DNA of 64,000 nucleotides from an uncultured Lachnospiraceae bacterium (GTDB lineage: Bacteria; Bacillota; Clostridia; Lachnospirales; Lachnospiraceae). The stretch is from positions 14,383 through 78,382 of the forward strand of contig CAJTTO010000014.1 in the NCBI GenBank assembly GCA_910579275.1, given 5' to 3'. The notes below the pieces were generated by a model. That model was not told where the DNA came from. It worked only from the letters and a program-made list of their open reading frames with translations, and made no database searches. This document shows, one piece after another, positions 7,591 to 17,211 of this stretch (position 1 is its first letter; every line of letters starts with the position of its first letter). Position numbers and translations under genes: made by a program.

Positions 7591-8838
7591 GTGGGGCGCT
7601 TGCAGAATAGATGGATACGCTTTGTCAGAGGCTGTCTGGTCATAAGGATTGACGGGGATTACATGGAACGCTTCTTTAATATGTGCAGAATGCATGACAT
7701 TGATTTGTGGGACATTAAGAAGGAGAAGGATGTCTGCATGTGTGAGGCATATGCTTCTGATTTTATGAAAATGCCTCCTTTATTAAAGAAAACAGGTACA
7801 AAAGCAAGTGTGGTCAAAAAGAGAGGACTTCCCTTTTATTTTCCTTTTATCAAGAAAAGGATTATTTTTTTTATAGGAGTTATCATATGTCTGACCATGC
7901 TGAATTATGTAACGGAATATGTATGGGCAATCGAGTACGTCGGAAACCTTCAGGTGAGTGATGACGAACTGTCGGATTTTCTCGAGCAGGAGGCAATTCA
8001 CTATGGAATGAAAAAAAGCAGCCTCAACTGTGAGGAAAAGGAAAAGAAACTACGGGAAACATTTCAGAATGTTACATGGACATCAATTTATTTTGAGGGG
8101 ACGAAGCTTTTTATTGAAATAAAGGAAAATGAAAAATCTGAGCCGGTTCCAATCGAAATCAAAGGAACAGACATTGTTGCAAACGAGTCCGGTACAATCA
8201 CTTCCATAGTAACCAGAAACGGAGTTCCCAAAGTAAAGGCAGGCGATACGGTTGAAAAAGGTCAGGTTCTTGTCAGCGGAAGCGTTCCGGTATATGATGA
8301 GAGCCAGACGGTTGTCAAGTATCAGGTATATGACGCGGATGCTGATATTTATATCCGGACACCGATTGAATACAAAACGTCAATCAGCAGCGGATATCCT
8401 GTGGTGGTATATACAGGCAATCACATCAAAATGGGCTTTGCACAGATTGGGGACTATCATATTGACGCAATGCCGATTCTGGATTTCTTTATCGGGGAAA
8501 GCAAAAATTTATATGAGACAATCACAGAAAAACATCAGGTTGTCCTCCTCGATAATATCTATCTTCCGTTTTATTATGGGGTTATTAACAGAAAAGAATA
8601 TTATATTAAGTATTTTACATACACAGAAGATGAGATGAAAAGCAAATTATCTGAAAATTATGAAAAATTTATTTTATCTTTACAGGAAAAAGGGGTACAA
8701 ATTGTTGAAAAAAATGTTAAAATGGAAAAGAATAGTAAAGGGATGGATTTGCACGGCGACTTACTTGTCGTAAAACAGACAGGGGAGACCGTCGCGATAC
8801 AGGCAGACAGTGATGTGAGTGAAGAGATAGAGGAGTAA
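7591..8838 (+). CDS. yqfD: Sporulation protein YqfD
   Basis: A membrane-anchored sporulation protein of 415 residues or slightly fewer, needed for normal forespore engulfment/coat stages in Bacillus. The pattern is a cytoplasmic N-terminal domain, a single membrane segment (about residues 88-108, IIFFIGVIICLTMLNYV) and an extracytoplasmic region with VAWAIEYVGN-like, TSIYFEGTKLFIEIKE and SGTITSIVTRNG-type strands. The start is either GTG 7591 or TTG 7600; the GAGGTGGGG ribosome site fits 7600. It is followed directly by phoH. Confidence 0.9.
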   Translation: MGRLQNRWIRFVRGCLVIRIDGDYMERFFNMCRMHDIDLWDIKKEKDVCMCEAYASDFMKMPPLLKKTGTKASVVKKRGLPFYFPFIKKRIIFFIGVIICLTMLNYVTEYVWAIEYVGNLQVSDDELSDFLEQEAIHYGMKKSSLNCEEKEKKLRETFQNVTWTSIYFEGTKLFIEIKENEKSEPVPIEIKGTDIVANESGTITSIVTRNGVPKVKAGDTVEKGQVLVSGSVPVYDESQTVVKYQVYDADADIYIRTPIEYKTSISSGYPVVVYTGNHIKMGFAQIGDYHIDAMPILDFFIGESKNLYETITEKHQVVLLDNIYLPFYYGVINRKEYYIKYFTYTEDEMKSKLSENYEKFILSLQEKGVQIVEKNVKMEKNSKGMDLHGDLLVVKQTGETVAIQADSDVSEEIEE

Positions 8839-8842
8839 GAAA

Positions 8843-9874
8843 TTGGAAAACTTTCAGATTGAAATGCAGATTGAGGCACAACATATGCAGAACATTTTTG
8901 GGGAACACGACGCATATGTCAAAAAGATAGAAGACGACTTGGATGTTATCATTACAGATCGCAATGGAGCCGTCAGAATCAGCGGGGAACAGCGTGCCGT
9001 CAATAAGGCGGCAAAGCTCGTAAATGAACTGGTGGAGCTATCCAGACGTGGGAATATGATACAGGAGCAGAACGTCTCATATGCGCTCGAGCTTTCCAGG
9101 GATGACGAGGAAGACGCACTTCTTGAGATGGATTCGGAATGTATCTGCCATACTGTGTCAGGAAAGCCCATTAAGCCCAAAACCATGGGACAGAAGAAGT
9201 ATATTGATGCAATAAAGGATAAGATGATTGTGTTTGGCTTAGGACCGGCAGGGACAGGAAAAACATACCTTGCGATGGCAATGGCAATTACGGCGTTTAA
9301 GAGTCATCAGGTAGAACGCATTATTCTGACGCGTCCGGCAATAGAGGCAGGGGAAAAGCTTGGATTTTTGCCGGGAGATTTGCAGAGCAAGGTAGACCCG
9401 TATCTGCGGCCGTTATACGATGCGCTGTACCAGATTATGGGGGCGGAGAATTTCCAGAAAAACATGGAGAAAGGGCTGATTGAAGTAGCGCCTCTTGCAT
9501 ATATGCGCGGACGGACGCTTGACAATGCATATATCATACTGGATGAGGCGCAAAACACGACTCCTGCGCAGATGAAAATGTTCCTGACACGTATCGGTTT
9601 TGGTTCCAAGGTTATTGTGACAGGGGATTCCTCACAGAAAGACTTGGCAGTCGGGACGCAATCAGGTCTTGACGTGGCTGAGAAAGTGCTTGGAAAAATC
9701 GGTGACATCGCTTTTATCAAAATGACGAGCAAGGATGTTGTCCGCCATCCGCTGGTGCAGAAAATCGTCAAGGCGTATGAAGATTATGAGAGTAAGCTGA
9801 GCGGGCACCATGCCGGAACTGTCCGCAAAGGCGGTGCTTTTTCGGGCAAGAACCGGAAACCGTTCCGCAGATAA
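8843..9874 (+). CDS. phoH: PhoH family ATPase
   Basis: Cytoplasmic P-loop ATPase of the PhoH/YbeZ group, linked to ribosome and RNA maturation and usually encoded beside ybeY, as here (one gene apart). The N-terminal ~110 residues form a KH-like RNA-binding region. The Walker A GPAGTGKT is at residues 134-141, Walker B ILDEAQNT near 234 and the GDSSQKDL motif follows. TTG start after GAGGAG. Its TAA stop lies at the edge of a degenerate MITE copy (9872-9956), so the 3' end may have been altered by insertion. Confidence 0.95.
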   Translation: MENFQIEMQIEAQHMQNIFGEHDAYVKKIEDDLDVIITDRNGAVRISGEQRAVNKAAKLVNELVELSRRGNMIQEQNVSYALELSRDDEEDALLEMDSECICHTVSGKPIKPKTMGQKKYIDAIKDKMIVFGLGPAGTGKTYLAMAMAITAFKSHQVERIILTRPAIEAGEKLGFLPGDLQSKVDPYLRPLYDALYQIMGAENFQKNMEKGLIEVAPLAYMRGRTLDNAYIILDEAQNTTPAQMKMFLTRIGFGSKVIVTGDSSQKDLAVGTQSGLDVAEKVLGKIGDIAFIKMTSKDVVRHPLVQKIVKAYEDYESKLSGHHAGTVRKGGAFSGKNRKPFRR

Positions 9875-9956
9875 AGTGGCAGAGATGCATCAAGCCGCGG
9901 TACACGTTTTTGTATGGCTTGATGCATGTGACAGAAAGCCGGGACTGAACGGTTAC
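9872..9956. mobile_element. Degenerate, internally deleted MITE copy B
   Basis: Carries the MITE's second hairpin (GCATCAAGCC...GGCTTGATGC) and a mutated right end CTGAACGGTTAC; the left hairpin and left terminus are lost or reduced to GTGGCAG. GATAAA occurs on both sides. It lies between the phoH stop codon and the next gene, and looks older than the other copies. Confidence 0.65.
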
Positions 9957-9989
9957 GATAAAATAAATTAGGCAAAGGAAAGAAACCAT

Positions 9990-11231
9990 ATGACAACGCA
10001 TGTGAAAAAAAAAGAAGAAGCCGGCTGGCAGAAGGTGCTTTTGGCGGTAATAATGTCTGTATTTTCCATACCGGCAGTCGGTGTAGCAGCATATATTTAT
10101 GAGAAATCATTTCGTGATATTTTTATACTGCTTCTTTTGTTTACTGCATGCTGTGCGGTGACATTATTTTCTTTTTTCCAATCCGATATTTATGATACAC
10201 TGCACTACGATAATGGCAGTCATTTTTTGCGTTTCGTGGTTACGTTCCTGCTGGGTGTGGCGATATCCTGCCTGATGCCGATGCTGCCGGATGCGGGATT
10301 CTGGGCGGTGCCCTCCATTGCGCTTGTGCTTGCACTGCTTTCCAACACGGTTACGGGTGTTGTTTCATATGCCGGACTGCTGGGCGTTTGTTCCTATTTT
10401 GCGTCGACAGAGATTCTTACATTCCTGCTTTATTTTTTGATCGGCGTGATTTTTGCAGTTCTATTTGAAAAATTGGATAATGATTATAGGACGGGAGGAC
10501 CCATGTTTGCGGCAATGACACTGCATATTGTCGGAATGACAGCAAGAGTGGTGTTCAACAGCCATGGCGCGCTGACTGTGGACATGTTTATTATACCTGT
10601 CATTAATATATTTATTACATTTGTGATGATGCTGGTTGTTCTGCGTTTCTACTGTGCAGTTGTCATAGACAAGGAGAAAGGGAAGTACCTGCGCATCAAT
10701 GATCAGGAATTTGCACTGCTTGCAAAATATAAGGAAGAGGACAAGCAAGTATATTATAATGCCATACATACAGCGTATTTTGCTGAAAAAACAGCAAGGC
10801 TGCTGCATATGGATGTGGATGTGGCAAAGAACGGCGGATATTATCATAAGATAATCGCCTTAGAGTGCAAGAAACAGGAAAAATCACTGGAGGAAGTCTG
10901 CAGGGAATATAAGTTTCCGGCTGAGGCAGTCCGGCTTCTGCAGGAGTATAATTACAAGTCGCAGCCGATGAGACTGCGTGAGACAGTGGCCGTGTATCTT
11001 GCTGACAGCGTGGTCTCCACGATTATGTATCTAATTAGCAAGGGAAAAAGCAATGAAAATAAGGAAGCAAAAACAGACAATGAGTATGCGAAGGTTGCAA
11101 CTGCAGTCATACGCAGAAAGGTTGAGAGCGGAATACTAAACAGTAGTGACATATCGCTGGCAGATTTAGGCGGAATAGAAAAAATTTATACAGGAGAGAA
11201 ATTATACTATGACTTTTTGCGTAGAGAGTGA
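9990..11231 (+). CDS. PgpH/YqfF-like multi-pass membrane protein with degenerate HD domain
   Basis: It sits where Firmicutes encode PgpH (YqfF), the membrane c-di-AMP phosphodiesterase, between phoH and ybeY. About eight hydrophobic segments fill residues 15-225, followed by a cytoplasmic HD-like domain (about 240-400) with IHTAYFAEKTARLL, GGYYHKI and YLADSVVS. The Asp of the catalytic His-Asp dyad is replaced by Lys (YYHK for YYHD) and the following GK segment is missing. The large extracellular N-terminal domain of PgpH is absent: 413 residues versus ~700-800. I infer loss of hydrolase activity. The last 23 bases overlap ybeY. Confidence 0.7.
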   Translation: MTTHVKKKEEAGWQKVLLAVIMSVFSIPAVGVAAYIYEKSFRDIFILLLLFTACCAVTLFSFFQSDIYDTLHYDNGSHFLRFVVTFLLGVAISCLMPMLPDAGFWAVPSIALVLALLSNTVTGVVSYAGLLGVCSYFASTEILTFLLYFLIGVIFAVLFEKLDNDYRTGGPMFAAMTLHIVGMTARVVFNSHGALTVDMFIIPVINIFITFVMMLVVLRFYCAVVIDKEKGKYLRINDQEFALLAKYKEEDKQVYYNAIHTAYFAEKTARLLHMDVDVAKNGGYYHKIIALECKKQEKSLEEVCREYKFPAEAVRLLQEYNYKSQPMRLRETVAVYLADSVVSTIMYLISKGKSNENKEAKTDNEYAKVATAVIRRKVESGILNSSDISLADLGGIEKIYTGEKLYYDFLRRE

Positions 11232-11712
11232 GACGAAACGGGAGCTTCCGTTTGATGTGGAGGAGATTGCAGGCAAAGTAATTGGGGAGGCACTGGAATA
11301 TGAGAAGTGTCCCTACGAGACAACCGTAAATGTGCTTCTGACGGATAATGAGGAAATTTGTGCCCTAAACAGCCGGTTTCGGGGAATAGACCGACCGACG
11401 GATGTGCTGTCATTTCCGAATGTGGATTATGAAAGCCCATCTGATTTTACGGGAATTGAGGCGTCTGAGGCGGATTACTTTGACCCTGAGAGCGGTGAAC
11501 TGTATTTGGGAGATATTGTGATATCCGTGGATAAGGTATATGAACAGGCAGAGGAGTATGGGCATTCTGTCATGCGTGAATATGCCTTTCTGCTGGCGCA
11601 TAGTATGCTCCATCTTATGGGATATGACCACATGGATCCTGAGGAGGCTGCAAGGATGGAACGCAGACAGGAGGAAATCCTAAACAGGCTGAACATAACG
11701 AGAACCGAGTAA
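11209..11712 (+). CDS. ybeY: Endoribonuclease YbeY, rRNA maturation factor
   Basis: Zinc-dependent single-strand endoribonuclease involved in 16S rRNA 3'-end maturation and ribosome quality control. The HxxxHxxxxxH zinc site is intact: AHSMLHLMGYDH, H131, H135 and H141. The substrate region NSRFRGIDRPTDVLSFP is also conserved. 167 residues is the normal length. Its start lies inside the end of the preceding gene, indicating coupling. Neighbouring dgkA and era, usual in Bacillus, are absent. Confidence 0.95.
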   Translation: MTFCVESETKRELPFDVEEIAGKVIGEALEYEKCPYETTVNVLLTDNEEICALNSRFRGIDRPTDVLSFPNVDYESPSDFTGIEASEADYFDPESGELYLGDIVISVDKVYEQAEEYGHSVMREYAFLLAHSMLHLMGYDHMDPEEAARMERRQEEILNRLNITRTE

Positions 11713-11736
11713 TTTGCGCTGAGGAGAACAGTTAAC

Positions 11737-13368
11737 ATGAAGAAAAAGAAATCGAATTTTATCGTTCAAGGAAGCATTCTTGCCATGGCGGGTATTCTCT
11801 CAAGAATTATAGGGATAGCAAGACGTTTTCCTATGCAGCATATTATTGGGGATAAGGGAAACGGATATTATGCGGTGGCATATGAGATCTATTCCATTAT
11901 GCTGATTATTTCTTGCTATAGCCTGCCGCTTGCGGTATCGAAGGTTGTGTCTTCCAAGATGATTAAGAAACAGTACAAAAGTGCCCAGAGGGCATTTCAG
12001 TGTGCCATGATATTTGCTGTCACGGTTGGACTGGCAACATTTCTTATCTGCGAATTTCTCGGAGATTTACTGGCATCGCTGATGAAGGAGCCGATGAGTG
12101 CCATGTCGCTGAAAGTGCTTGGTCCTGCGCTGCTTCTGGTTTCGGTCATGGGTGTTTTCCGAGGGTATTTTCAGGGGCTTGGAACCATGATGCCGACTGC
12201 CATATCACAGATATTGGAGCAGATTTTCGTTTTGACAGGCAGCATAGCGGGGGCATATTTTCTATATCAATATGGAGGAAAAGTCGGCGCAGTACTACAC
12301 AACGAAGATTTTGGTCCGGCATACGGCGCGGCGGGGGCATCAATTGGTCCTGTTCTTGGCGCGGTAATCGGTTTGTTGTTTCTGGGTTTTGTGTATGTTG
12401 TATACCGGGCTGGAACAAAAAAACGTTTTATGCGTGATGCAGGTGGAAAGACAGACAGTTATCCGCAGATTTTCAGAATGATTCTGATGACAATTTTCCC
12501 TGTATTGTTAAGCACGACAGTGTACAATATCAGTGGTGTGATTGATGCCAATATATTCGGCAGTGTTATGATACAAAAGGGATTGGAGGATGTCAAGACA
12601 AATATTTGGGGTATTTATTCGGGAAAATATAAGGTATTGGTAAATGTTCCGATTGCGCTTGCGAATGCAATGTGTTCGTCGATTGTGCCGATGCTTACCC
12701 AATTGATGGTGCGCGAGGAATATGGACGTGCGCGCGAGAAAATTGGACAGGCGATGCGCTTTACAATGATTGTGGCAATTCCGAGTGCGGTGGGACTGGC
12801 AGTGCTTGCAAGACCAATTGTCTCCATGCTGTTTAAGGGAGAGGTCGATATGGCTGTCAATATGCTTCATATCGGCTCGGTTTCCGTTATATTTTATACG
12901 ATGTCGACACTGACAAACGGTGTGCTTCAGGGTATCAACAAAATGCAGGTGCCCGTGAGGAATGCGGCCATCTCGCTTGTCATTCATGTTGTGTTTTTGT
13001 ATGCGGCGCTTCAGCTTGGAATGGGAATCAATGCAGTCGTGTATGCGTACACTTTGTTCGCCGTTGTTGTATGTATTCTGAATGCGTTGTCCATCCGCAA
13101 ATATTTCAGATATAATCAGGAATTGGTGCGCACCTTTTTAATACCGGGAATTGCATCTGTTGTAATGGGAATTGTGATTGGTCTAATCAGCATGCTGCTG
13201 TCAAAGGTTCTTGGAAATGTGGTCACTGTATTTTTGGGAATTATCGTCGGTGTAATCATCTACTTTGTGGTATTGATTTTACTGAAGGGAGTCACGGAGC
13301 ATGATTTAAGGAGTATGCCATATGGAAGGACAATATTGAAACTTGCTAAGAAATTTCGATTGATGTAA
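11737..13368 (+). CDS. SpoVB-like polysaccharide/lipid flippase (MVF/MATE superfamily)
   Basis: A 543-residue integral membrane protein with about 14 hydrophobic segments, of the oligosaccharide/lipid flippase superfamily (SpoVB, MurJ/YtgP, Wzx). The start FIVQGSILAMAGILSRIIGIARRFPM and the FRGYFQGLGTMMPTAISQILEQ stretch are typical of the SpoVB/YtgP group, which exports peptidoglycan lipid II or cortex precursors. Whether it serves vegetative wall or spore cortex cannot be told from sequence. It follows ybeY by 24 bases. Confidence 0.85.
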   Translation: MKKKKSNFIVQGSILAMAGILSRIIGIARRFPMQHIIGDKGNGYYAVAYEIYSIMLIISCYSLPLAVSKVVSSKMIKKQYKSAQRAFQCAMIFAVTVGLATFLICEFLGDLLASLMKEPMSAMSLKVLGPALLLVSVMGVFRGYFQGLGTMMPTAISQILEQIFVLTGSIAGAYFLYQYGGKVGAVLHNEDFGPAYGAAGASIGPVLGAVIGLLFLGFVYVVYRAGTKKRFMRDAGGKTDSYPQIFRMILMTIFPVLLSTTVYNISGVIDANIFGSVMIQKGLEDVKTNIWGIYSGKYKVLVNVPIALANAMCSSIVPMLTQLMVREEYGRAREKIGQAMRFTMIVAIPSAVGLAVLARPIVSMLFKGEVDMAVNMLHIGSVSVIFYTMSTLTNGVLQGINKMQVPVRNAAISLVIHVVFLYAALQLGMGINAVVYAYTLFAVVVCILNALSIRKYFRYNQELVRTFLIPGIASVVMGIVIGLISMLLSKVLGNVVTVFLGIIVGVIIYFVVLILLKGVTEHDLRSMPYGRTILKLAKKFRLM

Positions 13369-13471
13369 TAGGAACTTGCCGCATAGTTCGTGAAACTGTT
13401 TGCATGGCTTTATTTGCGGCAGGAAATCGAAGACATCTGTTACATGTAATGCACAAATTAAGAAGTTTGGG

Positions 13472-13501
13472 CGAATAAAAAGTGAAAATAAGCTGATACT
13501 A
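13472..13501 (+). promoter_or_regulatory. Sigma-G-like promoter ahead of the BofC-like gene
   Basis: CGAATA (13472-13477), a 17-base spacer and GATACTA (13495-13501) fit the forespore sigma-G consensus (TGAATA, CATACTA) with one mismatch in each box. Bacillus bofC is itself a forespore sigma-G gene. It lies 48 bases before the start. Confidence 0.4.
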
Positions 13502-13548
13502 TATCAAAGACGCCGGAATGGTCATGGGGAATGGAATGGAGGCTGATG

Positions 13549-14205
13549 ATGGAGAAGAGATATAAGATTGGCTTATTTTTTATATTGATACTGATTATGG
13601 CACTGGTTATCACACTGATGTGGAAACGTCATACGATGGACGGTTTTCCGAATGAAGGCGAGGACATAACGCAGAATGATGCGTCTGACAATTCGGATGC
13701 CAATGCTGAAAGGGAAAACAGGCAGTTGACAGAGGATAGCTATGAGGTTCAGATGATGAACGTTACCACAACATGTGATACGGTCTGTATCTATGAGGAT
13801 ATTGACAAAAAGGATGGCTCCGTATCCATGTTGGAAGAAAAACTTCCGGCGAAATATATCGGTTTGAACCGTGAGGAGCTTGAGCGCATTCTCGCGGAGG
13901 ATAGTCTGGTACCTACGCTTGAGGAAAAGGAGAAAGGATTTAAGTCGCAGCATTTGGAACTTTTCTCTGCTGACAAGATAAAGGTACTTCGAATATATGA
14001 TACAACAAAGGAATTATCCGGATTTTATATTATGGAGGTCGACGGCGAAATTCGTGTGTATGAATGCGACAAGACAACACTATATTTCAAAACCGGACTG
14101 AAGCCGGAAAGCCTGCCGCCAGATGTAAGACATCAGATACAGGAAGGGAAATTTATGGATACCGAGTTACAGGTATATCATTTTCTGGAATCTTATAGCA
14201 GTTAA
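13549..14205 (+). CDS. BofC C-terminal domain-like protein
   Basis: A ~218-residue single-pass or exported protein. After a hydrophobic N-terminus (IGLFFILILIMALVITLMW) comes an acidic linker, then a domain matching the BofC C-terminal pattern: AKYIGLNREELERIL, ...ELSGFYIMEVDGEIRVYE and the closing ELQVYHFLESYSS. BofC in Bacillus controls the SpoIVB protease in the pro-sigma-K checkpoint; this family in Lachnospiraceae is uncharacterised. ATG 13549 is six bases after GGAGG, better than ATG 13531. A sigma-G-like promoter lies upstream. Confidence 0.65.
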   Translation: MEKRYKIGLFFILILIMALVITLMWKRHTMDGFPNEGEDITQNDASDNSDANAERENRQLTEDSYEVQMMNVTTTCDTVCIYEDIDKKDGSVSMLEEKLPAKYIGLNREELERILAEDSLVPTLEEKEKGFKSQHLELFSADKIKVLRIYDTTKELSGFYIMEVDGEIRVYECDKTTLYFKTGLKPESLPPDVRHQIQEGKFMDTELQVYHFLESYSS

Positions 14206-14225
14206 TACGAAAGGACATTGGTACG

Positions 14226-15578
14226 ATGAAAAACAGGGTTGTTGTAGCAGGGGGCGGGGCAAGCGGTCTTACTGCGGCGATTTTTGCGGCAAAAAACGGC
14301 GCAAACGTCACTGTTCTTGAACATAAGGACAGAGTAGGAAAGAAAATCCTGATGACAGGAAACGGAAAATGCAATCTTGCCAATATGAGCGATGTGCATG
14401 GAAAATATTATAGCAGCGACGATGACGCGCTGAATAAAATTTATGACACGCTTGTCAGGTTTGATGCTGTGAGAACAAGGGACTTTTTTAAACAGCTTGG
14501 ATTATACACAAAAGAGAAAAGGGATGGTGGTGTTTATCCGGTTTCAGAGCAGGCATCCGTTGTTCTGGATATGTTAAGAGGGGCGTGCGGCAGACTTGGC
14601 GTAACAATACGGACAGACTGTGAGGTTACCGCTGTTGAGCCGGATACGGCAGGCGGAATTATCTCCGTAATACAGTATACCCATGATGAGACAGAACAAA
14701 ATAGGGGCGGCGGAAAAAACAAAAAAAAGATAGTTGTTTCCGAAAAAAAGGAAACCTTGCGCTATGACAGGCTTATTCTTGCGACAGGCGGAAAGGCGGC
14801 GGCAGTTTCCGGATCGGACGGTTCGGGTTACAGGATAGCAAAAAAGCTGGGACACAGTATCATCGAGCCGCTTCCTGCGCTGGTTCAGCTTAAGTGCCGC
14901 GGTGATTTTTTTAAGACAGTTTCAGGCGTAAGGGCACAGAGCAGACTTGTGCTCTACATTGATGGGAAGCAGGCAGCTGACGAGGAGGGCGAACTTCAAC
15001 TGACGGACTATGGTATATCGGGAATCCCTGTTTTTCAGTTCAGCAGACTGGCATCAAGGGCACTTTTCGAAGGAAGAAGCTGCGAAGTGGGAATCAATTT
15101 TATTCCATATATCACTCATTTGGCAGAGGTGAATACCACACATTTTCATGATATGCCAGTTGAGGAATTTCTGTTCGGGCTTGTACATAAAAAGGTAGCG
15201 GCGCTCGTCTGCAGGAAGAAGAAAATTCCTGCCGGAACGACAATAGCACAGGCGGGGGATGGGCGAGTTCGCGAATGTATGGAACTGCTTCGAGATTTCA
15301 GGGTGACCGTCACGGAGCCAAATACATTTGAAAACGCACAGGTTTGCTGTGGCGGTATACCACTTTCGGAGACAGATGATAATTTTGCGTCGCTAAGACA
15401 TGGAAATGTGTACATTGTTGGGGAATTGCTTGATTGTGACGGCATATGCGGCGGTTATAATCTCCAGTGGGCATGGGCAACAGGTGCGATTGCCGGAGCC
15501 GCTGCGGCAGACACGACGATTGAAAAGAGGTTTAGCAATGATTACAATAAATCAGCTGAAAACAGAAATCCGATTTGA
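14226..15578 (+). CDS. HI0933/BaiN-like NAD(P)/FAD-dependent oxidoreductase
   Basis: A 450-residue flavoprotein of the HI0933/YhiN family. The FAD motif VVVAGGGASGLTAAIFAAKNG is at the N-terminus; family motifs GKKILMTGNGKCNLAN and GGKAAAVSGSDGSGY follow, and GELLDCDGICGGYNLQWA closes the flavin site. Members include a reductase of bile-acid 7-dehydroxylation in gut clostridia, but most have unknown substrates. Its 3' end overlaps the next flavoprotein gene by 41 bases, suggesting translational coupling. Confidence 0.9.
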   Translation: MKNRVVVAGGGASGLTAAIFAAKNGANVTVLEHKDRVGKKILMTGNGKCNLANMSDVHGKYYSSDDDALNKIYDTLVRFDAVRTRDFFKQLGLYTKEKRDGGVYPVSEQASVVLDMLRGACGRLGVTIRTDCEVTAVEPDTAGGIISVIQYTHDETEQNRGGGKNKKKIVVSEKKETLRYDRLILATGGKAAAVSGSDGSGYRIAKKLGHSIIEPLPALVQLKCRGDFFKTVSGVRAQSRLVLYIDGKQAADEEGELQLTDYGISGIPVFQFSRLASRALFEGRSCEVGINFIPYITHLAEVNTTHFHDMPVEEFLFGLVHKKVAALVCRKKKIPAGTTIAQAGDGRVRECMELLRDFRVTVTEPNTFENAQVCCGGIPLSETDDNFASLRHGNVYIVGELLDCDGICGGYNLQWAWATGAIAGAAAADTTIEKRFSNDYNKSAENRNPI

Positions 15579-17211
15579 TATGGATTCAGAGCAAGGAGAG
15601 GGAATTGACAGCAGAGAAGTATTGCGGAAAAAAGCCGCCAGAGTATTGGGGGTGAATGTATCAGAGATTGTGGATATCCGTATTCTGAGGCACTCGATAG
15701 ATGCGAGGAAAAAGCCGCAACTTTTCCATGTCTATACACTTGGTATCAGCCTTAGAAATACCGGTGCGGAAGAAAAGGTCATAAAACGCTGTAAAAGCCA
15801 AAATATTTCACGTTATACGCAGAAACCTTACACGTTCGCAGTTTCAGAGAAGAACGAATTGAAAGCGCCTCCCGTTATTATCGGGATGGGGCCTGCGGGA
15901 TTATTCTGCGCTTATATGCTTGCGAAGCATGGCTATCAACCGATACTGCTGGAGCGTGGGTATGATGTAGCTACAAGGACAAGAGACGTGGAGACGTTCT
16001 GGAACGAAGGCATCTTGAATCCAGAATCCAATGTTCAGTTTGGCGAGGGCGGCGCGGGAACTTTTTCGGATGGAAAATTAAATACGCTCGTAAAGGACAG
16101 AAACGGCAGAAATAAAGAAGTACTGCGGATTCTTGTGGAATTTGGCGCACCAGAGCGGATTTTATACGAAAATAAACCGCATATTGGTACGGATATATTG
16201 AAAGATGTCGTGTCAGGAATGCGCAGCTATGTCATTGCCAACGGCGGGACAGTCAGATTCGGGGCAAAGGTTACAGGATTGGAGACGGACAACGGCACAT
16301 TAAACGCAGTGATTGTAAATGACAAGGAGTACATAAAAACAACACAGGCGGTGCTGGCGATTGGGCATAGTGCAAGGGATACGTTTGCCTATCTTGACTC
16401 GATTCATGTGCCGATGGAGGCGAAAGCATTTGCCGTAGGAATGCGGGTCGAGCATCCGCAAAGGCTTATCAATGAATGCATGTACGGCAGGGAACATGGA
16501 AATGCGCTTCCGGCAGCGCCATATAAGCTCACGGCACAGACCACGGTGGGGCGCGGTGTCTATTCATTCTGTATGTGTCCGGGCGGCTACGTGGTAAATG
16601 CATCAAGTGAACCGGACTGTCTTGCCGTAAATGGAATGAGCTATTCCGACAGGGGAAGTGCCAAGGCGAACAGTGCAATTATTGTACAGGTATTTCCGCA
16701 AGACTATGGAGCCGACGGGCCACTGTCGGGAGTGGAATTTCAACGGAAACTCGAGAGAAAGGCATTCGCACTTGGGCATGGAAAGATTCCGGTACAATAT
16801 TATAGTGATTTCCGGAAAAATATCGCATCCGTCGGGCGTAGCGACGCAGACGAAAAGCCATGTGTCAAAGGAGCATACAGGATGACAAATATCAGGGGAT
16901 TGCTGCCGGAAGAATGCGAAAAAGCGTTTATGGAAGGAATGGAGCAGTTTGACAGGACGATACCCGGATTTGCCGGAAATCAGGCGATACTTTCCGGAAT
17001 AGAGAGCCGGACATCATCTCCCGTGCGGATTCACAGGGATGAAAACTTGCAGTGCCCGACCATAAAAGGTTTGTATCCATGCGGCGAAGGTGCGGGTTAT
17101 GCAGGAGGAATTACCTCGGCGGCAATGGACGGAATCCTGATTGCAGAAGTGATAGCGGGTAGTAACAGTTCAGCTCAAGACTTTGCACTGGCTGCAAAGT
17201 CCGTAAAATAA
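15538..17211 (+). CDS. NAD(FAD)-utilizing dehydrogenase with MITE-altered C-terminus
   Basis: A 557-residue FAD-dependent dehydrogenase. A ~90-residue N-terminal domain (ITINQLKTEIRFDMD...) precedes the FAD motif PVIIGMGPAGLFCAYMLAKHG; FGEGGAGTFSDGKLNTLV and PCGEGAGYAGGITSAAMDG are family signatures. ATG 15538 has AAGAGG upstream; longer starts lie inside the previous gene. The final 17 codons (SNSSAQDFALAAKSVK plus stop) are encoded by MITE C. Removing MITEs C and D with one target copy each gives a frame ending GRMYQPIKLDLLQK, the probable ancestral tail. Function probably survives because the flavin core is complete. Confidence 0.9.
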   Translation: MITINQLKTEIRFDMDSEQGEGIDSREVLRKKAARVLGVNVSEIVDIRILRHSIDARKKPQLFHVYTLGISLRNTGAEEKVIKRCKSQNISRYTQKPYTFAVSEKNELKAPPVIIGMGPAGLFCAYMLAKHGYQPILLERGYDVATRTRDVETFWNEGILNPESNVQFGEGGAGTFSDGKLNTLVKDRNGRNKEVLRILVEFGAPERILYENKPHIGTDILKDVVSGMRSYVIANGGTVRFGAKVTGLETDNGTLNAVIVNDKEYIKTTQAVLAIGHSARDTFAYLDSIHVPMEAKAFAVGMRVEHPQRLINECMYGREHGNALPAAPYKLTAQTTVGRGVYSFCMCPGGYVVNASSEPDCLAVNGMSYSDRGSAKANSAIIVQVFPQDYGADGPLSGVEFQRKLERKAFALGHGKIPVQYYSDFRKNIASVGRSDADEKPCVKGAYRMTNIRGLLPEECEKAFMEGMEQFDRTIPGFAGNQAILSGIESRTSSPVRIHRDENLQCPTIKGLYPCGEGAGYAGGITSAAMDGILIAEVIAGSNSSAQDFALAAKSVK

